Shown one piece after another: positions 43,005 through 52,838 of a stretch of 62,726 bases of DNA. The notes beneath the pieces are model-generated. The model saw only the letters and a list, made by a program, of their open reading frames with translations, was not told where the DNA came from and did no database searches. The stretch lies in NCBI GenBank assembly GCA_002730525.1, contig PCAK01000009.1:1-62726 (forward strand), read 5' to 3'. Source of the stretch: Acidobacteriota bacterium. GTDB taxonomy: Bacteria; Acidobacteriota; Vicinamibacteria; Vicinamibacterales; UBA823. How positions within the stretch are numbered: position 1 is the first letter of the stretch; the number at the start of each line of letters is the position of its first letter. Both the position numbers and the translations under genes were made by a program.

Positions 43005-46000
43005 ATGCACACGCCACGACTTCTGGGAATCGGACTCATCTTGCTGGTCGGTCTGCTGGTGCTGCCGGTCGGGGCGCCGCCCATTCTGGCGACGCAGCAG
43101 GCCGCCGAGACCTACTCGGCGGACCTGTTCGGCGAAATGCGGTGGCGCATGGTCGGTCCGTTCAGGGGCGGCCGGACGAAGGCCGCCGCGGGCATTCCGA
43201 ACCAACCCAACGTCTTCTACATCGGCGCCGTCAACGGCGGGGTCTGGAAGACGACTGACTACGGCCATACGTGGAACCCCATTTTCGACGACCAGCCGAC
43301 GGGCTCGATCGGCGCGATCGCCGTGGCGCCATCCGATCCGAACATCGTCTATGTCGGGAGCGGCGAAGGCCTGCAGCGCCCCGATCTGTCGACCGGCGAC
43401 GGGATCTACAAGTCGACGGACGCTGGACGCACCTGGGCGCACCTCGGTCTCCGTGATGGTCAGCAGATCCCGCAGATCGTCGTCGACCCGGCCGATCCCG
43501 ATCGGCTGCTAGTCGCGGTGCTCGGCCATCCCTACGGGCCGAACGAGGAGCGAGGCATCTTTCGCTCGACCGACGGGGGCGAGTCCTTTCAGAAGGTTCT
43601 GTACACCGACGAAGACACCGGTGGCATCGACCTCGTCTTCGATCCCACGGATGCGGAAATCGTCTACGCCGTCATGTGGGAAGCCCGGCAGGCGCCGTGG
43701 GAGAACGGGGTGTTCAGCGGTTCGGGCAGTGGCATCTTCAAGTCGACCGACGGAGGAGGCACCTGGCGCGCGCTGACCAACGGGTTGCCGACCTTTGCCG
43801 ACGACGGTCTCGGGCGCATCGGCATCACGATTGCGCCGAGCGATCGGACGCGTCTGTTCGCGACGGTCGAGGCTCGGCAGAACGGCGGGCTGTACCGATC
43901 CGACGATGCGGGCGAGAACTGGGTCTTGGTCAACGACGATCCGCGGGTCACGCAGCGTGGTTCGGATTTCGCCGAGGTCAAGGTGCATCCGCGGAACCCC
44001 GACATCGTCTTCACCGGCGCTATCGTCGTCTGGAAGTCGACCGACGGCGGCCGAACCTTCATGACACCGCGCGGCGCGCCCGGTGGCGACGACTACCAGC
44101 GGATCTGGATCAATCCAGAGCGCCCCGAGATCATGCTGATTGCGACCGACCAGGGCGCGATCGTCACGGTCAACGACGGCAAAACCTGGAGCTCCTGGTA
44201 CAACCAGCCGACGGCGCAGATGTACCACGTGACCGCCGACAACGCGTTTCCCTACCGAGTGTGCAGCGGCCAGCAGGAGAGTGGCTCGACCTGCGTCAGC
44301 AGCCGCAGCGATTTCGGTGCCATCACCTACCGCGACTGGACGCCGGTCGGCGTGACGGAATACGGCTACGTCGCACCCGATCCGCTCGATCCCGATATCG
44401 TCTACGGTGGCCGGGTGACGCGGTGGGATCGGCGCACCTGGCAGCGTCAGGACATCACGCCGCGGCCGCTGCGCAGCGGCGGGTATCGCGTGGTGCGCAC
44501 GATGCCGATTCTCTTTTCCCCCGTCGATCCGCGCACCCTGTACTTTGCCTCGAACACACTCTGGAAGACTCGGAACGGCGGCCAGAGTTGGGATCGGATC
44601 AGCCCCGATCTCTCGCGCGAGACATGGGAGGTGCCCGGCGTGGTGGGCAAGTACCGTGGCACGCCGGCGGCCGAACCGTCGCGGCTCGGGGTCATCTACA
44701 CGATCGCACCGTCGTACGTCGATGCCGATACGATCTGGGTCGGCACCGACGACGGGTTGATTCACCGGACCGAGGATGGCGGCGCGACGTGGACCGACGT
44801 GACACCCGCACAGATTGGGGCCTGGGCGAAGGTGTCGATTATGGATGCGTCGCACACTGATGTCGATACGGCCTACGCGGCGATCAACACGCTACGGCTC
44901 GACGATCTCCGGCCCCACATCTATCGGACCCGCGATGGGGGCCGGACCTGGACGCATATCGCGAATGGCATCCCCGACGGCGGGCCCGTCAACGTCGTTC
45001 GCGAGGACCCGCGGCGCCCCGGACTGCTGTACGCCGGCACCGAGCGAACGGTATACGTGAGCTTCGACGACGGCGAGAACTGGCAGTCGCTGCGTCTCAA
45101 TCTTCCGGCGACGTCGATCCGCGACCTCATCATCAAGGACGACGATCTCGTGATCGGCACGCACGGGCGTGGCTTCTGGATACTCGACGACATCACGCCC
45201 TTGCGGCAGGTCAGGCCGGGCAGTGTCGCCGGCCGCCCGCACCTGTTCGAGCCGCAGCGGGCCTGGCGCTTCCGGTGGAACAAGTACACGGACACACCTC
45301 CGCCGCCGGAAGAGCCCGCCGGGGAGAATCCGCCCGACGGCGCCATTCTTCACTACTACCTGGCCAACGACGCGCGCGGCCCCGTGACCCTGGAGATTCT
45401 CGATGCCGAAGGTGGGCTCGTGCGTAGCTATTCGAGCGACGACCAGCCCGAGCCGCCCCTCGAGGGCCAGAACGTCCCGGACTACTGGCCACGCCCACAG
45501 CAGTTGCTGTCCGCGGAGGCGGGCCTGCACCGTTTCGTCTGGGACATGCACTACCCGCGCCCGGCGGTCCTGCGCCTGCGGTATCCGATCTCGGCGATCG
45601 CCTACAACACGCCGGTCTCGCCCGTGGGTCCGTCGGTACTGCCGGGCCGCTACACGGTGCGCCTTACCGCCGACGGTCAGACCCAGACGCAGCCGCTCGT
45701 CGTCACGATGGATCCGCGTGTCACGACGCCTCAGGCCGAGTTGGAGCGGCAGTTCGCCCTGTCGATGAAACTCACCGACCTGCTGCGGCAGGACTTCGAG
45801 GCATTGGAGGAGGTGCGGGCGTTCCGGGCGGCCACCGCGGACGCCGAACTCGACGCAGCGGCGGCAACTCTGGAGTCGAGTATTCAGCGACTCAACGGCG
45901 ATCTCGGTTCACTCTACGGCATCGTCGAGGGCGCCGATGTCGGACCGACGTCGCAGGTTGTCGAGGCCGCGGGCCGAACCGAGCGGGCGCTGCAGGACGC

Positions 46001-46034
46001 CCTCGCTCGCTGGGCAGCGATCGCGCGGCCGTGA
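43005..46034 (+). CDS. Secreted sortilin/VPS10-like BNR-repeat beta-propeller protein
   Basis: A 1009-residue protein starting at ATG 43005 with GGAGG eight bases upstream; the frame is open for 900 bases before this but is a shadow of the PLP enzyme gene. A signal peptide (LIGIGL-type, ending ILATQQA) is followed by many BNR/Asp-box repeats: GGVWKTTDYGHTW, DGIYKSTDAGRTW, GIFRSTDGGESF, GIFKSTDGGGTW and HIYRTRDGGRTW. The C-terminal third (from about residue 740) is a separate beta/helical domain. Such proteins are abundant in Acidobacteriota; they may bind or process glycans or peptides, but no enzyme activity can be claimed. Confidence 0.88.
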   Translation: MHTPRLLGIGLILLVGLLVLPVGAPPILATQQAAETYSADLFGEMRWRMVGPFRGGRTKAAAGIPNQPNVFYIGAVNGGVWKTTDYGHTWNPIFDDQPTGSIGAIAVAPSDPNIVYVGSGEGLQRPDLSTGDGIYKSTDAGRTWAHLGLRDGQQIPQIVVDPADPDRLLVAVLGHPYGPNEERGIFRSTDGGESFQKVLYTDEDTGGIDLVFDPTDAEIVYAVMWEARQAPWENGVFSGSGSGIFKSTDGGGTWRALTNGLPTFADDGLGRIGITIAPSDRTRLFATVEARQNGGLYRSDDAGENWVLVNDDPRVTQRGSDFAEVKVHPRNPDIVFTGAIVVWKSTDGGRTFMTPRGAPGGDDYQRIWINPERPEIMLIATDQGAIVTVNDGKTWSSWYNQPTAQMYHVTADNAFPYRVCSGQQESGSTCVSSRSDFGAITYRDWTPVGVTEYGYVAPDPLDPDIVYGGRVTRWDRRTWQRQDITPRPLRSGGYRVVRTMPILFSPVDPRTLYFASNTLWKTRNGGQSWDRISPDLSRETWEVPGVVGKYRGTPAAEPSRLGVIYTIAPSYVDADTIWVGTDDGLIHRTEDGGATWTDVTPAQIGAWAKVSIMDASHTDVDTAYAAINTLRLDDLRPHIYRTRDGGRTWTHIANGIPDGGPVNVVREDPRRPGLLYAGTERTVYVSFDDGENWQSLRLNLPATSIRDLIIKDDDLVIGTHGRGFWILDDITPLRQVRPGSVAGRPHLFEPQRAWRFRWNKYTDTPPPPEEPAGENPPDGAILHYYLANDARGPVTLEILDAEGGLVRSYSSDDQPEPPLEGQNVPDYWPRPQQLLSAEAGLHRFVWDMHYPRPAVLRLRYPISAIAYNTPVSPVGPSVLPGRYTVRLTADGQTQTQPLVVTMDPRVTTPQAELERQFALSMKLTDLLRQDFEALEEVRAFRAATADAELDAAAATLESSIQRLNGDLGSLYGIVEGADVGPTSQVVEAAGRTERALQDALARWAAIARP

Positions 46035-46194
46035 AGGCGGCAGGGGACGACGGCCGAGGTGACCTTACGGCTCCGCCCTGGACAGCGTCGTCATGTAGCC
46101 TTCACGCGTACGTATGACGCTTGGCCGTCCAGCGGGCGCCCGGATACTCCCCGAGGTCGAGGGTTCCGCTCATCAAGGATAGAGAGGCATCTGG

Positions 46195-47184
46195 ATGCGA
46201 ATGACGAGAATCACAGGGTCCGCGGCGGTGGCGGTGGCAGTGCTGAGCGTGGCGTGCGGCTCGGATCCGGCCGTGACCGAGGTCGCCGCGACGCCGCCAG
46301 GCGGGCCGATCGAGATCGCGGAACTCGTCGGACAGATGCGAGACATGGCCTGGGCCGAAGAGGTCGACGCGGCGCAGGAACTCATCGAACAGCAGCGTCC
46401 GGACCAGGATGCGGCGTCGCCCCGGTGGCTGGTCGCGGCGTCCTGGCTCGGTCGCGGCGCCAGCTTTGCGGAGCGCTGGGATGTGGCCGAGCAGTATGCG
46501 CGCGAGGCGTATGACGGCAGTCTCGCCTTGCTCGGCGATCGGGAACTGGACGAAGAACGCCAGCTCCCGACGGCGCTGGGTGCCGGCATCGAGGTGCTCG
46601 GCCGCGTGCTGAACGCACGAGGCGATCGCGCGGGCGCGGTCGAGTTCCTGAGCGCGGAGCGCGAGCGTTACCGGGGTACGTCGATCGAGACCCGCGTCCA
46701 GAAGAACGCCCTTCTGCTGAGTCTGGAAGGGCAGCCGTTTCCGGTGCTCGATGTCGACGAGTACCTCGGCGATCCGCCCACCTCAGCCGATGCGCTGGAC
46801 GGCAAGGTCGTCGTGGCGTACTTCTGGGCTCACTGGTGCCCTGACTGCAAGGAGCAGGAGCCGATCCTCGCGCAGTTGCATGAGAACTACGGCGAGCGTG
46901 GCCTCGAGATCGTCGGCCCGACCCAGCTCTATGGCTACGTGTCCCGCGGCGAGGACGCGACGCCGGAGGAAGAACTCGCGTACCTGCGCGGTGCCTACCA
47001 GGAGCGGTTTCCCGTTCCCTCCTGGATGAGCGTGCCGATCAGCCAGGAGAATTTCCTGGAGTTCGGTGTCAGCACGACCCCGACACTGGTCATCATCGAC
47101 CGCGACGGCGTCGTGCAGCTCTACAACCCCGGCACCTTGCCGTACGAGGAGTTGTCAGCACACATCGAACGGCTGCTGTCGTAG
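46195..47184 (+). CDS. TlpA-like thioredoxin lipoprotein
   Basis: A 329-residue protein with a lipoprotein signal (AVAVAVLSVACGS). A helical region of about 130 residues (TPR-like: GASFAERWDVAEQYAREAYDG, split motifs) precedes a thioredoxin fold with VVAYFWAHWCPDCKEQEP (Cys215, Cys218; CPDC) and the cis-Pro loop VSTTPTLVIID. TlpA/ResA proteins reduce disulfides in the periplasm, often for cytochrome maturation. The CPDC pair rather than CPPC or CEPC makes its redox potential hard to guess. ATG 46195 or 46201 both suit. Same direction as the BNR protein but 160 bases away. Confidence 0.87.
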   Translation: MRMTRITGSAAVAVAVLSVACGSDPAVTEVAATPPGGPIEIAELVGQMRDMAWAEEVDAAQELIEQQRPDQDAASPRWLVAASWLGRGASFAERWDVAEQYAREAYDGSLALLGDRELDEERQLPTALGAGIEVLGRVLNARGDRAGAVEFLSAERERYRGTSIETRVQKNALLLSLEGQPFPVLDVDEYLGDPPTSADALDGKVVVAYFWAHWCPDCKEQEPILAQLHENYGERGLEIVGPTQLYGYVSRGEDATPEEELAYLRGAYQERFPVPSWMSVPISQENFLEFGVSTTPTLVIIDRDGVVQLYNPGTLPYEELSAHIERLLS

Positions 47185-47195
47185 GGACCCGGGCG

Positions 47196-47295
47196 CGTCA
47201 GCGCCCGTCGAGCCAGGCGAACAGTTCCACCGTATAGCCGCCCGGGTCTTCGAACCAGAACGAACGCGCCGGTGTCTCGGCGCCGTTGACGATAC
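47196..47295 (-). pseudogene. VOC/glyoxalase-family C-terminal remnant
   Basis: On the minus strand a short frame reads IVNGAETPARSFWFEDPGG, then YTVELFAWLDGR and stops. FxFxDPxGYxVEL is the closing strand motif of vicinal-oxygen-chelate proteins and contains the last metal Glu. Nothing upstream continues the domain, because the radical SAM gene's promoter region begins there. A tail of about 30 residues out of about 130. Confidence 0.6.
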
Positions 47296-47375
47296 ATGAC
47301 CTGCGTCATAGGACCTGACAGGCCGGGTGCGTACACTGTCTTATTTTGCTCGCACCTCACCCCGGAGAGATCAGC

Positions 47376-49037
47376 ATGCCGACGGCACGACACCCGAAAG
47401 GCTCGCGCGCTCGCGTACTCCTCGCGTCGGTATTCGGCCCATTCAGTCAGGACGACGAATTCGGCAGCCGCGCCATCAACCCGATGGAGCTGTATCAGAA
47501 TCAGGTCACGCGCGAGCAAGGGCCCTTCTCGCTGAGGATGTTTCACCGGTCGTGGGGACTCATCCTCATTCAGGAGAACATCTCAGCGCCGTCGACGTTG
47601 CTCGATTTTCCGAGCCGGGACCGGTTCATTCGCGAGATCAAGAAGGAGCGCTACGACATCATCGGCATCTCCGGGATCATCGTGAACATTGGCAAGGTGC
47701 GTGAGATGTGTCGGTTGGTGCGGGAACACTCCCCGGATTCGGTCATTGTCGTGGGCGGACACGTGGCCGCTGTTCCAGGGATCGAGCAGCAGCTCGACGC
47801 CGATCACGTCGTGAAAGGCGAGGGGATACGCTGGTTTCGCGAGTTCCTGGGTGAGCCGGTCGAGAAGCCGATTCAGCACCCTGCCATCCCATCGTCGTTC
47901 GGATTTCGGCTCATGGGCATGCGCGCGCCGGCGGGCGGCGGCAACCGGGCAGCGACGATCATCCCTTCGGTCGGCTGCCCGATGGGGTGCGACTTCTGCA
48001 CGACGTCCGAGTTCTTCGGCGGAAAAGGAAACTTCATCAATTTCTACGAGCACGGGGCGGACCTGTTCGAGGCGATCTGCGACGTCGAGAAGAAACTCCA
48101 CGTGTCCTGCTTCTTCCTGATGGACGAAAACTTCCTCTTGTACAAGAAGCGAGCGCTCGAATTGCTCGAGTGCATGAAGGCATCCGGGAAGTCGTGGTCG
48201 CTGTACGTGTTCTCGTCGGCGAATGCGATCGCGAAGTGGGAGATGCGTGAGCTCGTCGAACTCGGCGTCAGCTGGATCTGGCTGGGATTGGAATCGCCTC
48301 ACAGCGGCTACGCGAAGCTAACCGACACCGACACCCTTTCCCTCACGCGCGAGTTGCAGCAACACGGTATCCGCGTCCTCGGCTCCAGCATCGTCGGCCT
48401 CGAGCACCAGACGTCAGAGAACATCGTCGGGGAAATCGAGCACGCGGTGGCGCACGATACCGACTTCCACCAGTTCATGCTGTACACGCCGATGCCGGGC
48501 ACGCCACTCCAACGGCGCATGGCCGAAGAAGGACGGATGCTCGACGAGGTCGACCTTGCCGACATCCACGGACAGGACCGCTTCAACTTCCGTCACGCGG
48601 CCATCGGCCGGGACGAATCGAAGTTGATCCTGGATTGGGCGTTCCGCTTGGACTACGAGCGAAACGGCCCGAGCCTGTACCGCCTGATGCGGACAATGTG
48701 GGAAGGCTGGCGTCGGTATCACGACGATCCCGATCCGCGCGTGCGGGAGAGGTTCGCCGTTGACGGTGCCCAGCTTCGCTACGGCTTCGGCGCAGCGCTC
48801 TGGGCGATGGAGAAGTATTTGCGGCGTTCGAATCGAAAGGTCAGTGACCGGATTCGATCGCTCAGGCTGGAAATCGAAGGCGAGTGGGGTGGCCTCTCCC
48901 GCGTCGTCAACCGGGTGGTCGGGCCGGTCCTGCTCTGGACCAGTCGCCGAGAGACGCGGCGGTTTCCGTCCGGGCGCCCCCTCGAGCCGAAGACGTTCAT
49001 CACGCGTCGCGGGGGGCTCGCACCCGACATGTCTTGA
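47376..49037 (+). CDS. B12-binding-domain radical SAM protein
   Basis: A 553-residue protein starting at ATG 47376 with GGAGAG upstream. The N-terminal part (RVLLASVFGPF, YDIIGISGIIVNIGKV, VIVVGGHVAAVPGIEQQLDADHVVKGEG) is a cobalamin-binding Rossmann domain. Cys201, Cys205 and Cys208 in CPMGCDFC bind the SAM 4Fe-4S cluster, followed by a TIM-like barrel with SWIWLGLESPHSGYAKL and FMLYTPMPGTPL. Class B radical SAM enzymes methylate or rearrange lipids and secondary metabolites; the substrate is unknown. The C-terminal 150 residues are helical and probably specific to the subfamily. Confidence 0.9.
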   Translation: MPTARHPKGSRARVLLASVFGPFSQDDEFGSRAINPMELYQNQVTREQGPFSLRMFHRSWGLILIQENISAPSTLLDFPSRDRFIREIKKERYDIIGISGIIVNIGKVREMCRLVREHSPDSVIVVGGHVAAVPGIEQQLDADHVVKGEGIRWFREFLGEPVEKPIQHPAIPSSFGFRLMGMRAPAGGGNRAATIIPSVGCPMGCDFCTTSEFFGGKGNFINFYEHGADLFEAICDVEKKLHVSCFFLMDENFLLYKKRALELLECMKASGKSWSLYVFSSANAIAKWEMRELVELGVSWIWLGLESPHSGYAKLTDTDTLSLTRELQQHGIRVLGSSIVGLEHQTSENIVGEIEHAVAHDTDFHQFMLYTPMPGTPLQRRMAEEGRMLDEVDLADIHGQDRFNFRHAAIGRDESKLILDWAFRLDYERNGPSLYRLMRTMWEGWRRYHDDPDPRVRERFAVDGAQLRYGFGAALWAMEKYLRRSNRKVSDRIRSLRLEIEGEWGGLSRVVNRVVGPVLLWTSRRETRRFPSGRPLEPKTFITRRGGLAPDMS

Positions 49038-49058
49038 GTCGGCCGCTGCTTGGATCGG

Positions 49059-49288
49059 TCGCGAAGAGAGGCTTGACGTTGGTCGGCATCGGCTTGCTCA
49101 TGGGCGTCTTTGGATCCTACTGGGCATCGCGTCTCATTCAAGAGCTCCTGTTCGAGACACAGCCCCTTGATCCTTCAACCTATGCGGGTGCTGTCTTGTT
49201 TCTCGGTCTTGTGGGCACGCTCGCATGCGTGCTTCCCGCCTGGAGGGTCACCCGGATTAGTCTGGTGGAGATGCTTCGGAGAGGTTGA
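49059..49288 (+). pseudogene. ADOP-type ABC transporter permease, C-terminal remnant
   Basis: The frame GLTLVGIGLLMGVFGSYWASRL, then LLFETQPLDPSTYAG, LFLGLVGTLACVLPAWRVTRI and SLVEMLRRG is the last FtsX-like domain end of Acidobacteriota 'duplicated orphan permeases' (P-x-D-x-x-T-x-x-G...LACYLPARRATRxDPxxALR). These are about 800-residue proteins; here only the last 75 residues remain. The upstream sequence belongs to the radical SAM gene, so the rest was deleted. Ends convergently against the M48 gene. Confidence 0.8.
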
Positions 49289-49320
49289 GCCCGAAAGAGC
49301 AGAAACGGCGCCCCGTCGCT

Positions 49321-51249
49321 TCATGAAGGCAGGAGTGGAGGCATGGGACAGCCCAACGACACAGAGATCGCTCTCAGCAGCTCCGCCTCCGCAGTCGTGA
49401 CCGTCCGGTCGGCGGCGATGCACGCCGCGGCCGCCTGGAGCACCTGTCGCTTGATCCGGGGCGTGGCGTCCTCGAAGACCGTCAGCGCGGCATCGATGGC
49501 GTCCAGCCCACACTCATCGTCGGGACGGAAGCGCGCCTGCGGTAGCTCCGCGTGTCGTGTGGCCTGCTCGAATGCCTCCCGAGCCGCGGCCGCGTCCCGG
49601 TGACCCGCGTAGGCCAGCGTCGATAGCAACACATCGTAGTGCGACTGTAGCCGGCGCCACGTGCGATGCCGAACTCTACCGGGTGGGACGTTGAACCGCT
49701 GGGCCTCCAGATCGTGCAGCAGGATCCGCTGCAGCGACCATTCGAAGAGGTCGATGGATTGATCGGCTGCCACGAGCTCGACGACGTTCTGCCTGAACTG
49801 TTGGTACTGTGGGCCGGTCAGGGCGCGCAGCGCCGGCAGGGCGATGTCGACGAGCGGGAGCCGGACCCTCACGTCGAGCGACTCGACAAGCGGCAGGAGC
49901 GTGAGGGTCTCCTTATAGACACCCGGATCGGCCGCCCGAGACAGGTGGGCGGTCTGAACCCCTCGGGCTTCGGTCTGGCGGTCGATCAGCAAAGCGTAAA
50001 TAAGGGCCCGCGCGCCGTAAGGCTCGTGGGCGGCGCCAACGATCGCCGGGGGCAGGCCCTTGACAAGAGTCGCGGCATACTGAAGATGAGCGGTGCTCGG
50101 CTCTCCAATGTGGTCGACGGCGCTTGCCACGCTCCCTGCGGCGCCCCGACGGACCGCTTCAGCCTCAGAGCCCGCCAATCCGGCGACACCGGCGGCAGCA
50201 GGCTGTGTTGCAGGGGCAGGAGTCCCCTCGGCAAGCTGGCCGTTCCAGGATGGCTCGAGTGTCCGGATGCGCTCGGCGAGCGGAGGATGGGTGGCAAACA
50301 GCCCGCTGAGGCCGGATGTGGCTCGGCCGAAGAACATGTGGCTGGCTTCTGGCGCGTTCGGGCTTTGGACGGCCGAACCGCTCTGGAAGCCGCCAATCCG
50401 TTTCAGCGCGCCCGAGAGGCCCGCCGGTTGGCGGGTGAACTGCACAGCCGAGGCGTCCGCCAGAAACTCGCGCTGACGGCTGACTCCCGCCTTGATCAGA
50501 TTGCCGAAGAACGTGCCAAAGAAACCGACCACCATCAGCCCCGCTCCGAGTGCCATCAAGGGCATCGAATTGCCGTCCCGGCTCGACCGCCGATGCCCCG
50601 AAAAGGCCGTGACCCGCAACATGAAGTAGCCCAGTATGCCGATGATGAGGATCCCGTTCAGAAGCCCGATCAATCGGATATTGAGACGCATGTCTCCATT
50701 GAGGATGTGGCTGAATTCGTGCGCGATCACGCCCTGTAGCTCCTCGCGCGACAACTGCTCGACCGCACCGCGTGTCACGCCGATCACAGCATCGTCGATC
50801 GTAAACCCTGCCGCGAAGGCATTGATCCCTTCTTCCGCGTCCAGCAGGTAGACCGGCGGTGCAGGTGTGCCGGACGCGATCGCCATCTCTTCGACGACGT
50901 TCAAGAGTTGTCGCTCGGTCGGAAGCGAGGCGTCGGGATTGAGTCGCCGACCGCCGAGTTCTTCCGCGATGACCCGACCTCCGCCCCTGAGCTGCGCGAT
51001 CTTGAACAGGGATCCGCCGCCCACCACAACCAACGTGCCCACGACGGCGATGCCCACTAGCTGCAGGTCGGCAGCAACCGACCAGTCGATCGCCCCGGTC
51101 TCGGGATCTCGACCCAGGTAGCCCATCGTGGCCGCAAGGAGCAGGTCGATCGAAACCATGATCGCCAGCACAGCGAGCACGAACAAGAACACGAGGCGGC
51201 CCGTGTTCCGCCTGGCGACGTCTTGACGCTCGAAGAAATTGGTTGCCAT
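49321..51249 (-). CDS. HtpX-like M48 membrane metallopeptidase with long C-terminal extension
   Basis: A 642-residue membrane protease. Two N-terminal transmembrane segments (FLFVLAVLAIMVSIDLLLAA and VGIAVVGTLVVVGGG) are followed by ERQLLNVVEEMAIASGTPAPPVYLL and INAFAAGF, the zinc motif HEFSH (His177, Glu178, His181) and the third ligand Glu in RQREFLADA. HtpX itself is about 290 residues; here another 300 residues follow, helical and without known motifs, with the text LPLVESLDVRVRLPLVDIALPAL. It should cut misfolded membrane proteins. Follows LemA by two bases; this pair is common. Confidence 0.9.
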   Translation of the reverse strand: MATNFFERQDVARRNTGRLVFLFVLAVLAIMVSIDLLLAATMGYLGRDPETGAIDWSVAADLQLVGIAVVGTLVVVGGGSLFKIAQLRGGGRVIAEELGGRRLNPDASLPTERQLLNVVEEMAIASGTPAPPVYLLDAEEGINAFAAGFTIDDAVIGVTRGAVEQLSREELQGVIAHEFSHILNGDMRLNIRLIGLLNGILIIGILGYFMLRVTAFSGHRRSSRDGNSMPLMALGAGLMVVGFFGTFFGNLIKAGVSRQREFLADASAVQFTRQPAGLSGALKRIGGFQSGSAVQSPNAPEASHMFFGRATSGLSGLFATHPPLAERIRTLEPSWNGQLAEGTPAPATQPAAAGVAGLAGSEAEAVRRGAAGSVASAVDHIGEPSTAHLQYAATLVKGLPPAIVGAAHEPYGARALIYALLIDRQTEARGVQTAHLSRAADPGVYKETLTLLPLVESLDVRVRLPLVDIALPALRALTGPQYQQFRQNVVELVAADQSIDLFEWSLQRILLHDLEAQRFNVPPGRVRHRTWRRLQSHYDVLLSTLAYAGHRDAAAAREAFEQATRHAELPQARFRPDDECGLDAIDAALTVFEDATPRIKRQVLQAAAACIAADRTVTTAEAELLRAISVSLGCPMPPLLPS

Positions 51250-51251
51250 GC

Positions 51252-51851
51252 CTAGAATGAAATCTTGGGCGCCTCTTGAATACGTTCGCTGTCGAATTCC
51301 AGCAACGCGGCGTCCTGTGCGTGTCCGAACATACCGGCGAACATGACGGTGGGGAACGTTTGTCGGTACGTGTTGTAGGTTGTCACACCGTCATTGAAGG
51401 CCTGTCTCGCGAACGCGACCTTGTTCTCGGTCGATGTCAGCTCTTCGCTGAGCTGCATCATGTTCTGATTCGCTTTCAAGTCCGGGTAGCTCTCAGCCAG
51501 CGCGAACAGCCGGCCCATGGCACCGGTCAGCAGGCCCTCGGCGCCCGCCAGCCCGCGGATCGCATCCGCGTTACCGGGATCCTGGGCGGCCTTCTGCAAG
51601 CCGCCGACGGCCTGATTCCGGGCACTGATCACCGCCTCGAGCGTCTCGCGCTCATGTTTCATGTAGCCCTTGGCGGTTTCCACGAGATTCGGAATCAGAT
51701 CGTAGCGCCGCTTGAGCTGGACCTCGATCTGCGCAAACGCGTTCTTGTAGCGATTCCTGTAAGTGACGAGCTTGTTGAAGATTCCCACCACCATCGCGGC
51801 CAGCGCGACGATGAGGACCAGCAGGATCACAAGAGTGAGAATGGGCGTCAT
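51252..51851 (-). CDS. lemA: LemA family protein
   Basis: A 199-residue protein with one N-terminal transmembrane helix (ILTLVILLVLIVALAAMVVGIF) and then the LemA helical bundle: YRNRYKNAFAQIEVQLKRRYDLIPNLVETAKGYMKHERE is the core signature (given in parts: FAQIEVQLKRRYDLIPNLV). Function is unknown beyond membrane association and frequent pairing with M48 peptidases, as here (gap two bases). Length and motif are normal. The upstream region (51852-52004) has no gene and likely carries the promoter; nothing recognisable was found in it. Confidence 0.92.
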   Translation of the reverse strand: MTPILTLVILLVLIVALAAMVVGIFNKLVTYRNRYKNAFAQIEVQLKRRYDLIPNLVETAKGYMKHERETLEAVISARNQAVGGLQKAAQDPGNADAIRGLAGAEGLLTGAMGRLFALAESYPDLKANQNMMQLSEELTSTENKVAFARQAFNDGVTTYNTYRQTFPTVMFAGMFGHAQDAALLEFDSERIQEAPKISF

Positions 51852-52004
51852 GACAGACCTCCCCCAGACGTGGATGAACGGACGTACAGCGATGCGACAC
51901 GACGATTATAAGCTGGGCTGTGCTCAGGTCGGGACTGGTCGGATGGGTCCGGGTATGCCGAGGATCACGCGACCGGGACAGCCTGGTCCAGGCTTCCGCT
52001 GCTT

Positions 52005-52652
52005 CTATGAAACCGAGATCTCAGCAAGCGCCCGCATCGCCCGATCCTTGGCGGTTCGTGCGCCGCTCAGACAGCTGTCCAGCCTGTTGCGGCGGCTGAT
52101 GAAGCCCTGCAACCCCCTGAGCGAGACGCACGGACCCGCCTTGTCGGCATGCGACCCGTCAGCCTCCACCACGTCCTCCGCTAGGCGCGCTCCGTATGAA
52201 ATGCCCGGCACGATGCCTTCGAGCGCATCGACGTCCTCGGCCTGGACGCAGGCCTCGCAGGTAGGATCCCAGGTGGGATGAGCCAGTCTTCCGAAGACGA
52301 CCTCCGCGCAACTGTATCCGACCTCTCCAGCCGCCCGCGCGGACTGGACGTGGCACAGGTCAGTGACGAAACTTGTCGATCCCTCGCCGACCGCCGACGC
52401 CGTCATGGCAACGTTGAGGATGAGTGAGCGCGCCGACAGCAGCGAGGAGAGCGCGTCTGAAAGTGACGACAGATCGCGTTCACGATCAGACGGCTCGTCG
52501 GCGTTCCTCTTCTGGACGTGTTTGAATGTCCAGAGCCACAGGTCCATTGCAGAGCCGACGGCACAAGCTCCCGTGCCGGGCTGCTCGGAGGCAACGTGGC
52601 GCATCTCGCGAGTCCACTCCTCGAGCTGTGTCGTCAGGGCTGCATTGTTCAT
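52005..52652 (-). CDS. Acyl-CoA dehydrogenase C-terminal segment as a stand-alone frame (probable remnant)
   Basis: A 215-residue frame starting at ATG 52652. The text LSDALSSLLSARSLILNVAM, DLCHVQSARAAGEVGYSCAEVVFG and EADGSHADKAGPCVSLRGL, then RNRLDSCLSGARTAKDRA, looks like the C-terminal helical extension of long (>650-residue) acyl-CoA dehydrogenases, as I remember them. The FAD and substrate domains are absent. It could be a gene tail with an internal Met, or a real separate subunit working with the nearby ETF and acyl-CoA dehydrogenase, from which it is transcribed divergently. Open reading continues upstream, antisense to etfB, and is not coding. Confidence 0.5.
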   Translation of the reverse strand: MNNAALTTQLEEWTREMRHVASEQPGTGACAVGSAMDLWLWTFKHVQKRNADEPSDRERDLSSLSDALSSLLSARSLILNVAMTASAVGEGSTSFVTDLCHVQSARAAGEVGYSCAEVVFGRLAHPTWDPTCEACVQAEDVDALEGIVPGISYGARLAEDVVEADGSHADKAGPCVSLRGLQGFISRRNRLDSCLSGARTAKDRAMRALAEISVS

Positions 52653-52838
52653 GATGGCCCTTTCTTGCCGACCTACCGAGCCGGTCGCACATCGGATTCT
52701 ATCAGTGTCTCGAGAGAACGCAACGTTTCCCGGGCCGCGGTACACGGTGCCCAACCTTGACCGACGCGGGCTCTGGGGATTACCCTCGGGCGCGCGTTTG
52801 TGTGCCAGTGGCACGCGCGCGTATCGGAGGTGACCGCA

